The notes beneath the pieces are model-generated. The model was not told where the DNA came from and ran no database searches. It worked only from the letters and a program-made list of their open reading frames with translations. A DNA stretch of 38,780 nucleotides, from the NCBI GenBank assembly GCA_944323735.1, contig CALUTO010000017.1, forward strand, positions 1 to 38,780, in the 5' to 3' direction. A program made the position numbers and the translations under genes. The DNA comes from Candidatus Gastranaerophilales bacterium. Lineage in GTDB: Bacteria; Cyanobacteriota; Vampirovibrionia; Gastranaerophilales; Gastranaerophilaceae. The first letter of the stretch is position 1. Every line of letters begins with the position of its first letter. Of the stretch, positions 32,933 to 38,780 are shown one piece after another.

Positions 32933-33577
32933 TTAGAATTTTCCGCCCCTCAGATAATATTCAGAGCAGGCTGTTCCGTTTTTGTTCAGTTTGCATTCTT
33001 CAATCAATTCTGTGTTAGTGAATTCTGCACCGAATGCTTCGACTTTTTGTTTGTAAATATTTATGCCAAAAATATCTTTTCCAATACGGTTAGGTTTTTT
33101 CTTTCCGTTTAAATCAATTAGAGCAATTGCGCACGGGCTGTCATTATTACAGTTACAAGAGAGTAGTTTAAATGCAAGCAGACTCCCGTTTTCCTGATAT
33201 GCAAAAAGTCTGGTATTGTATCTGGAGTTTTTAGGTATTTGAGCTCCGTTTAAAAATTTGTATCTGTAGGATTTTAGTGCATTCGTTTTTTGTGTGTAAT
33301 CTATGTTTAAATACGGACCGAGAATTTTAAAAACTTCCTCTTCAAGATTGTCCGGATTGGTTTTGCAGATTTTTTCAACATTTTCATAGTCATTAATGCT
33401 GAATAGTTCAAAATTTGAATCTATTTCAGTAAAAACACGTTTCCATCCTGAAATAATTTTTGCCTCTTTTGTGCTGTTAACTATGCCGGGTATGCAAACC
33501 AGTACAGTAATGACAATTAAGAGCATTACTATACTGATTTCCACCATATTAAAAGCATGTTTTTTTTCCGGTTTCAT
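32933..33577 (-). CDS. Type IV pilin-like (prepilin) protein
   Basis: A 214-aa protein with a class III (prepilin) N-terminus: a short basic leader (MKPEKKHA), a likely cleavage between Ala8 and Phe9, Glu at +5 in FNMVEISIV, and then a hydrophobic helix to about residue 32. The rest is a globular head with several cysteines (KLLSCNCNNDSPCA and the EECKLNKNGTACSEYY end) that may form disulfides. It may be a minor pilin or pseudopilin for adhesion, DNA uptake or secretion. It overlaps the PHP gene by 4 bp (ATGA) at the end of the RNase Y operon, an unexpected place for it. Confidence 0.82.
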   Translation of the reverse strand: MKPEKKHAFNMVEISIVMLLIVITVLVCIPGIVNSTKEAKIISGWKRVFTEIDSNFELFSINDYENVEKICKTNPDNLEEEVFKILGPYLNIDYTQKTNALKSYRYKFLNGAQIPKNSRYNTRLFAYQENGSLLAFKLLSCNCNNDSPCAIALIDLNGKKKPNRIGKDIFGINIYKQKVEAFGAEFTNTELIEECKLNKNGTACSEYYLRGGKF

Positions 33578-34440
33578 TTTGCCATGTCCAGCTGTTTTTT
33601 TTCTTTCATTAATGAGTCATAAATCCATTCAGGTATAAAGTTTTTGCCCAGAATAATCTGACCGTTATTTGGATTCGGGGCATGAAAATCCGAACCGCCG
33701 GTAATAATCAATCCGTTCTTTTCTGCAATCGTTGAATAGTATTCCACCATCGCAGGTGAATGTTTTCTGTGATATGCCTCGACACCTCTGAGACCAAAGT
33801 GCATAAATTCTTTAATAAGATTTTCTGCATCTTCTACGTCGAACGGATGCGCAAAAACAGGAATACCGCCTGCATCGTAGATGATTTCTATAGCATCATG
33901 CGGAGAGATTGTCTTTCTCTGTACATAAACATCCGAGTCGTTGTTTATGTATTTACTGTATGCTTCCATGACGCTTGTCGTTCCGCCGGTCATGGTAATA
34001 GCTTTTGCAATGTGCGGACGCCCTATACTGCCGCCTTCAGCAACAAGACTTTTGATTTTGTCAAAAGATACATGTATTCCTTCTTTTTTGCTCAAAAGAT
34101 GTATAATTTCTTTGGTCTGTGTAATACGTGCATTTTGCTGCAGTTTGAGCATTTCTTGAAAATCAGCATCATCACGGTTCATAAAATAGCCTAAGATATG
34201 AATTTCAACATCTTTGTATATGGTGTTGATTTCCACGCCGGGAATAATTTCAAGAGGTGTGTTGCCCGCTTCTTTTGCTATTTTATTCGCATAATCAACT
34301 GCAATGGGATATGCAAGCACATTGTCGTGGTCGGTAATTGCTATTGCATTCAGACCGGCATCAATGGCTGTATCCACAATCTTTTCCGGCGTAAAAACAC
34401 CGTCGGAAAAGCACGTGTGAATATGTAAATCAATTTTCAC
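33574..34440 (-). CDS. PHP-domain phosphoesterase (RNase AM/YciV-like)
   Basis: A 288-aa metal-dependent phosphoesterase. The PHP motif 1 is MKIDLHIHTCFSDG (His6, His8), then AITDHDNV, the HPFDVEDAENLI and GSDFHAPNP motifs with the remaining metal ligands. The family includes E. coli YciV/RNase AM, which degrades 5'-monophosphorylated short RNAs and pAp. Being in one operon with RNase Y and YmdB points to RNA turnover. It begins 17 bases after ymdB and overlaps the prepilin-like gene by 4 bp. The exact substrate is not proven by sequence. Confidence 0.88.
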   Translation of the reverse strand: MKIDLHIHTCFSDGVFTPEKIVDTAIDAGLNAIAITDHDNVLAYPIAVDYANKIAKEAGNTPLEIIPGVEINTIYKDVEIHILGYFMNRDDADFQEMLKLQQNARITQTKEIIHLLSKKEGIHVSFDKIKSLVAEGGSIGRPHIAKAITMTGGTTSVMEAYSKYINNDSDVYVQRKTISPHDAIEIIYDAGGIPVFAHPFDVEDAENLIKEFMHFGLRGVEAYHRKHSPAMVEYYSTIAEKNGLIITGGSDFHAPNPNNGQIILGKNFIPEWIYDSLMKEKKQLDMAK

Positions 34441-34457
34441 CTTTCTTTATCCTTCCT

Positions 34458-35276
34458 TCATATGTCTGCCTCACTATCTATTAATCTGATTCTTTCAATA
34501 TTTTTTGCACATCCTGAAGTTTTGTCAAAAATCAGACTCACTGCATTAAGCTCAAGCACGCTGCCTTCTGCAACGTCAAAACGAGCCGGTAAATTTGTCA
34601 TGAGTCTTTTCAGTGATGTTTGATATTCCATTCCGATAATGGAGTCATAAGTACCGCAAAATCCTGCATCAGTTATATATGCGGTATAGTTATTAAGAAT
34701 TTTTTCGTCAGCAGTAGGAACATGTGTATGAGTGCCCAAAACTGCACTAACACCGTGTTCCGAACAGTATTTTGCAAAACACAGTTTTTCAGCACTTGCC
34801 TCTGCATGAAAATCTATTATCACAACAGGTGCAGTCTTTTTTATTTCCGGAAGCTGTTTGTTAATAAAATCCCACGGTGAATCTATAGGACTCATAAAAG
34901 TACGCCCCAGCAGGTTTACAACCGCAACTTTTGTATCACAAATATCGAATATTCTATAACCCGTCCCCGGAGTTCCCTCCGGATAATTTGCGGGTCTTAT
35001 CAGGCTGTTTGAGTTTTCGATGTATGTAAATATATCCTTTTTATCCCAGATATGGTTTCCGGAGGTGAAGCAATTTATGCCGTATTCAAGCAGCTCATTG
35101 TGGTTTTTTTCTGTTAAACCGAAACCGTGTGAGGCGTTTTCTGCATTTGCAATAATGAAGTCATATCTGTTTTCATTTTCAGGTGAAAGCAAACCGGCAA
35201 GATAGTTTTTGACAACAGTTCTTCCCGGTTTGCCTACAATATCACCTAAAAATAAAATTTTGAGTTCGTTGTTCAT
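34458..35276 (-). CDS. YmdB-type metallophosphoesterase (TIGR00282)
   Basis: A 272-aa calcineurin-like phosphoesterase of the Bacillus YmdB/Deinococcus Dr1281 family. Metal and active-site motifs are visible: FLGDIVGKPGR, ANAENASHG, SGNHIWDKKD, VIIDFHAEASAEK and VLGTHTHVPTADE. In B. subtilis the protein hydrolyses 2',3'-cyclic AMP, affects biofilm versus motility choice, and is encoded next to RNase Y, as it is here. Its ATG shares one base with the RNase Y stop (TAATG), so translation is coupled. Likely cytosolic. Confidence 0.93.
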   Translation of the reverse strand: MNNELKILFLGDIVGKPGRTVVKNYLAGLLSPENENRYDFIIANAENASHGFGLTEKNHNELLEYGINCFTSGNHIWDKKDIFTYIENSNSLIRPANYPEGTPGTGYRIFDICDTKVAVVNLLGRTFMSPIDSPWDFINKQLPEIKKTAPVVIIDFHAEASAEKLCFAKYCSEHGVSAVLGTHTHVPTADEKILNNYTAYITDAGFCGTYDSIIGMEYQTSLKRLMTNLPARFDVAEGSVLELNAVSLIFDKTSGCAKNIERIRLIDSEADI

Positions 35277-36838
35277 TATTTTGCAATTTCAGTAGTTCTA
35301 ATTTCTCTTACTACAGTCACACGAATTTGTCCCGGGTAATCCAGTTCTTCTTCAATTCGTTTTGCAATATCTCTTGCAAGTTTTGCACTCGCAAGGTCAT
35401 CAAACATATCAGGCTGTACAATTACACGCACCTCACGTCCTGCCTGAACGGCAAAGGACTGACGTATTCCCTGATAGCTTTTTGCAATTTCTTCAATTTT
35501 TTGGAGTCTCTTGATGTATATTTCAAGAGTGTCACGACGTGAGCCCGGACGTCCGGCAGAGATTGCATCAGCTAATTTTACAAGCACTGCTTCTATAGTA
35601 TTAGCTGTGACATCATCGTGATGAGCTTCTATTGCATGAATAATAGCCTCTTTTTCTCCGTAGCGTTTTGCAAGTTCAACACCAAGTTCAATATGCGTGC
35701 CTTCCTGTGTCTGGTCAACGGCTTTTCCGATGTCATGCAATAGACCTGCACGCTTTGCAACAGTGACATTTGCACCGAGTTCTGCCGCAAGCATTCCTGC
35801 TATGTGACCTACTTCCAGAGAGTGTTTTAAGACATTTTGCCCGTAGCTTGTTCTGTAATACAAACGTCCGAGTGTTTTGATTAACTCTTTATGAAGGTTC
35901 ATAACGCCCATGTCCACTGCTGCGTTTTCACCTTCTTTTTTAATTTTTTCTTCGATTTCTTCCTGAGCTTTTTCAACCATTTCCTCAATTCTGACCGGAT
36001 GAATTCTTCCGTCAGAAATGAGTTTTTCAAGAGCCACTTTCGCAATTTCTCTTCTAACAGGGTCAAAGCTCGAGAGAACTACAGCCTCTGGAGTATCATC
36101 GATAATAAGGTCAACTCCAGTCAAAGTTTCAAGAGTTCTGATGTTTCTTCCTTCACGTCCGATGATACGTCCTTTCATCTCGTCAGACGGCAGGTTTACG
36201 ACAGAGACAGTTGATTCAACAACCTGATCAATAGCGCATCTTTGCATTGTAGTGGAAAGGATTTCCTGTGCCTGTTGTTTTGCTGTTTCTCTGATTTTTG
36301 CTTCATTTTCTTTGATGAGCTGCATCTGCTCCTGCTGAAGATCCTGTTTCAGTTGTTCCATAAGCATGTTACGGGCTTCGTCTCTCGACATTCCCGCAAT
36401 TTTTTCCATTTCTGTAATTTGTTTTGCAATAACTTCTGCAAGATAGTCTTCTTTTTCAAGCAGTTCATCCATTTTTTTCTGGACATCGTATTCTTTGTCC
36501 GTGACTTCCTGAATTTTGTCCTCCAGAATGTCTTCTTTTTTGGCCAGCTTTGCTTCTGCTCTTTGCAAGTCCTGTCTGCGTTCTCTGACTTCATCGTCGA
36601 ATTTTTCACGCTCAATGTGCAGAGCTTCTTTAGCCTGAATCATTGCTTCTTTTTTCAAAAGATTTTCTTTTTCAGATGTTTCTTTTGAAAGCTTTTCCAG
36701 ATTTTCCTGCACTTTTTTCTTTTTTTGCCACAGTGCTGCGGAAAAGCCAGCAAGGGCAATTACGACAATTACTAAAAGTGCAATAATTAAATTAATTCCT
36801 TCGATTGTCCTGTACCTCGTTTTTCTATATATACACAT
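35276..36838 (-). CDS. rny: Ribonuclease Y
   Basis: Membrane-anchored endoribonuclease that starts mRNA decay (520 aa from this start, normal). It has an N-terminal membrane helix (about residues 16-37), a long charged coiled coil (to about 200), a KH domain with [17 protein letters not shown], and an HD domain with [17 protein letters not shown]. The start is unclear: an upstream in-frame TTG at 36880 would add 14 odd residues, and AAGGA further inside (before INLIIALL) has no normal start codon after it. First gene of the operon with ymdB, the PHP gene and a prepilin-like gene. Confidence 0.94.
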   Translation of the reverse strand: MCIYRKTRYRTIEGINLIIALLVIVVIALAGFSAALWQKKKKVQENLEKLSKETSEKENLLKKEAMIQAKEALHIEREKFDDEVRERRQDLQRAEAKLAKKEDILEDKIQEVTDKEYDVQKKMDELLEKEDYLAEVIAKQITEMEKIAGMSRDEARNMLMEQLKQDLQQEQMQLIKENEAKIRETAKQQAQEILSTTMQRCAIDQVVESTVSVVNLPSDEMKGRIIGREGRNIRTLETLTGVDLIIDDTPEAVVLSSFDPVRREIAKVALEKLISDGRIHPVRIEEMVEKAQEEIEEKIKKEGENAAVDMGVMNLHKELIKTLGRLYYRTSYGQNVLKHSLEVGHIAGMLAAELGANVTVAKRAGLLHDIGKAVDQTQEGTHIELGVELAKRYGEKEAIIHAIEAHHDDVTANTIEAVLVKLADAISAGRPGSRRDTLEIYIKRLQKIEEIAKSYQGIRQSFAVQAGREVRVIVQPDMFDDLASAKLARDIAKRIEEELDYPGQIRVTVVREIRTTEIAK

Positions 36839-36990
36839 ACCCGATGTGCACTGCTGCACATTGAGTTTTTTGCCTCTCAATATATAATATTAAGCTGTTT
36901 TATATGTGTAAAATTATATTTAATTCATATATTTAAAATTTATTACTCTAAACTAATTTTATACTACCATACAAAGAGGGATTTTAAAAG

Positions 36991-37020
36991 AAAAATCCCG
37001 TAATAATTTACGGGATTTTT
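36991..37020. terminator. Terminator between gatB and rny
   Basis: A 13-bp perfect stem AAAAATCCCGTAA (36991-37003) / TTACGGGATTTTT (37008-37020) with a 4-base loop. It lies 24 bases after the gatB stop on the minus strand, with a T run inside the arm. Confidence 0.93.
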
Positions 37021-37044
37021 CAAATGTTCATATTTCGTATTGTT

Positions 37045-38493
37045 TTAGCCCAGAGCTTCTTTTAAAAGTTTGTTGATAACCTGCGGATTTGCCCTGCCTT
37101 TTGTTTCTTTCATAACCTGTCCGACAAAGAATCCGAACAGCTGCTGTTTTCCGCCTTTGTATGCAGTTACCTGCGCAGGATTATTTTCTATAACTTTTGC
37201 AATAATTTCTTTTATTGCACCTTCGTCAGATATAACGCTCAGTCCTTGTTTTTCAACCATTTCTTTTGCGCTTCCGCCGTTTTTAAGCAGGTCGGGCAGG
37301 ATTTTCTTAGCAATATTATTTGAAATAGTACCTTTGCAAATCATATCCACAAGCTCATACAATGCCTGCGGGGTAAGTTTTGTCTGATTGATATTTATAT
37401 TATTCTCTTTTAAATATGCCGTGATATCGCCGACGAGCAAATTATTCGCTATTCTGTAATCGCCGCCCAGTTTTAACACTTCGTCATAGAAAAGAGCTGT
37501 TTCCATCTGCTCAACCATAACATTGGCATCATATGCACTAAGCCCGAGTGATTCATATCTTTTGCGTTTTTGTTCCGGAAGCTCCGGCATTTTTGCCCTG
37601 ATTTCTTCAACCCATTCTCTTGAAATTTCAACAGGCATAAGGTCAGGCTCGGGGAAGTAGCGGTAGTCGTTGGCATCCTCTTTGCTTCTCATGGTTTTTG
37701 TGACCTTCTGGTTGTCATCCCAGAGTCTTGTTTCCTGATCAACTTCGCCGCCTTCTTCGACGATTTCTATCTGTCTGTCAATTTCATATTCAATAGCTCT
37801 TTGCAATGCAGAGAAACTGTTTATGTTTTTGATTTCAGCACGTGTGCCGAAAACTTTAGAGCCTTTAGGCATAACAGAGATGTTTGCGTCGCATCTCATG
37901 GAGCCTTCTTCAAGGTTGCCGTCACAAACACCTATATAGCGGACAATATTTCTCAATTCTTCCATATAAGCTCTTGCCTCATCAGATGAGCGCATATCAG
38001 GTTCAGACACGATTTCCAGAAGCGGCGTACCTGCTCTGTTAAGGTCAACCAGCGAATATACAGACCCTGCAATACCGTCTGCACCTGCGTGTACCAGTTT
38101 TCCTGCGTCTTCTTCAAGGTGTGCTCTTGTGATACCTATTTTTTTGCCATTGATATTAATATATCCGTTAACGCAAATAGGTTCATCGTACTGTGAAATC
38201 TGATATCCTTTCGGCAAATCCGGATAGAAATACTGTTTTCTGTCAAATTTGCAGCGTGAGGGGATTTCGCAGTTAAGGGCAAGTCCCAGCAGAATACCCA
38301 TGTTTACGCATTCTTTGTTCAAAACAGGTAAAACACCGGGCATGCCGAGTGTTATTGTACTTATATGCGAATTCGGTTCCGCACCGAATTCTGTTTCATC
38401 CGGTGCAAAAATTTTTGTTTTTGTTTTCAATTGGGCATGTACTTCTAACCCTATTACAACTTCATATTTATCTCTAATCTCTTGTGCTACCAT
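37045..38493 (-). CDS. gatB: Aspartyl/glutamyl-tRNA amidotransferase subunit B
   Basis: Kinase/tRNA-binding subunit of the GatCAB complex that turns Glu-tRNA-Gln (and Asp-tRNA-Asn) into Gln- or Asn-tRNA (482 aa, normal). It starts near VVIGLEVHAQLKTKTKIF and includes PDLPKGYQISQYDEPI, LNRAGTPLLEIVSEPDM and the KRKRYESLGLSAYDA region, ending with the YqeY-like tail NPQVINKLLKEALG. The start at 38493 has AGGTGG close upstream; an upstream in-frame TTG at 38505 is less likely. gatA and gatC are not in the window. It stands alone, with a terminator after it. Confidence 0.97.
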   Translation of the reverse strand: MVAQEIRDKYEVVIGLEVHAQLKTKTKIFAPDETEFGAEPNSHISTITLGMPGVLPVLNKECVNMGILLGLALNCEIPSRCKFDRKQYFYPDLPKGYQISQYDEPICVNGYININGKKIGITRAHLEEDAGKLVHAGADGIAGSVYSLVDLNRAGTPLLEIVSEPDMRSSDEARAYMEELRNIVRYIGVCDGNLEEGSMRCDANISVMPKGSKVFGTRAEIKNINSFSALQRAIEYEIDRQIEIVEEGGEVDQETRLWDDNQKVTKTMRSKEDANDYRYFPEPDLMPVEISREWVEEIRAKMPELPEQKRKRYESLGLSAYDANVMVEQMETALFYDEVLKLGGDYRIANNLLVGDITAYLKENNININQTKLTPQALYELVDMICKGTISNNIAKKILPDLLKNGGSAKEMVEKQGLSVISDEGAIKEIIAKVIENNPAQVTAYKGGKQQLFGFFVGQVMKETKGRANPQVINKLLKEALG

Positions 38494-38584
38494 TTTCCAC
38501 CTCAATATCTTATATTTTGTATTCTATCATAAAAAAATAAGCTTGCAGATTAAATTTTTACTCTGTTTATATAAATATGGATGA

Positions 38585-38707
38585 TTAAAGTTTCCACCTA
38601 AAGTATGAAAGAATTCGAACCAAAGTAGAATTCACAAATATCACGTAATACAGCATAATAAGAATGAGGATAATAGCGTCCGAAAGAAAAAAAGCGAAAA
38701 AACGCAT
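38585..38707 (-). CDS. Possible 40-residue membrane protein at the window edge
   Basis: A 40-codon ORF starting MRFFAFFLSDAIILILIMLY and ending FRWKL. It has one hydrophobic helix and a basic C-terminus. Its ATG overlaps by one base (TGATG) the stop of another hydrophobic frame (ending VVIILFPVIWFH) that runs to the window edge. Either the two are translationally coupled genes or one membrane protein is split by a frameshift. No Shine-Dalgarno site is visible. It lies upstream of gatB on the same strand. Confidence 0.35.
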   Translation of the reverse strand: MRFFAFFLSDAIILILIMLYYVIFVNSTLVRILSYFRWKL

Positions 38708-38780
38708 CAGTGAAACCAAATAACAGGGAAAAGGATGATAACAACAAATTTCAACCCGTCAGTAATAACGACGCAGAGAA

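Overview
The window is low-GC chromosomal DNA from a Gram-negative bacterium. It carries lipid A and LPS core genes (lpxK, an ADP-heptose-type glycosyltransferase) and an Mla-type lipid transport cassette. These sit beside genes typical of Gram-positives and the cyanobacterial line: RNase Y, a YmdB phosphoesterase, GatB and a bifunctional nuclease (DUF151). A PBS-lyase-type HEAT protein and a set of lineage-specific proteins complete the picture. My best guess is a non-photosynthetic cyanobacterial relative (Vampirovibrionia/Melainabacteria, probably Gastranaerophilales). This is an inference from gene content and composition; no marker gene was compared. There is no phage, insertion sequence or CRISPR array.

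Layout. 1-377: two copies of a 116-bp tandem repeat holding tRNA D-arm-like palindromes, then a promoter. 378-2362: a HIT hydrolase and a membrane-anchored TPR protein. 2359-3709 (minus): two adjacent membrane proteins that look like diverged paralogues. 3762-8783: the envelope operon mlaE-mlaF-mlaD-lpxK-GT9, apparently started by a leaderless promoter. 9029-11314: two small single-domain signalling-like proteins (STAS-like, receiver-like) around a flavin disulfide reductase. 11385-14693: DAHP synthase, an arginine/lysine/ornithine decarboxylase behind a 306-bp leader region, and a DUF2085 protein. 15021-18125: a HEAT-repeat protein, a HEPN/MNT pair on the minus strand, and a divergent subtilisin-like protein. 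18250-23262: valS, two small lineage-specific proteins (one behind three tandem Shine-Dalgarno repeats) and an amidohydrolase. 23263-25987: an odd structured segment, tRNA-Glu(CUC), and a cytosolic histidine kinase with a REC-GGDEF-like-REC partner. 26105-28695: DedA, ManC, RlmH. 28759-31949: a three-repeat protein, a sugar-binding lipoprotein, a FliO-like membrane protein and AroQ. 31990-32929: a 34-bp duplicated promoter flanking a rod-shaped RNA that resembles 6S RNA, then the leaderless bifunctional nuclease gene. 32933-36838 (minus): an operon of RNase Y, YmdB, a PHP phosphoesterase and a prepilin-like protein. 37045-38493 (minus): gatB. A tiny membrane ORF lies at the right edge.

Functional themes are envelope building (Mla, LpxK, GT9, ManC, DedA), aromatic amino acid synthesis (AroF-type, AroQ), RNA and translation (ValS, GatB, RlmH, RNase Y, tRNA-Glu), and signalling. 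The most unusual parts are the rod-shaped RNA with its duplicated promoter, the leaderless promoters, the 23297-23556 segment that repeats the tRNA 3' end, the divergent subtilase, and the lineage-specific paralogue and repeat proteins.
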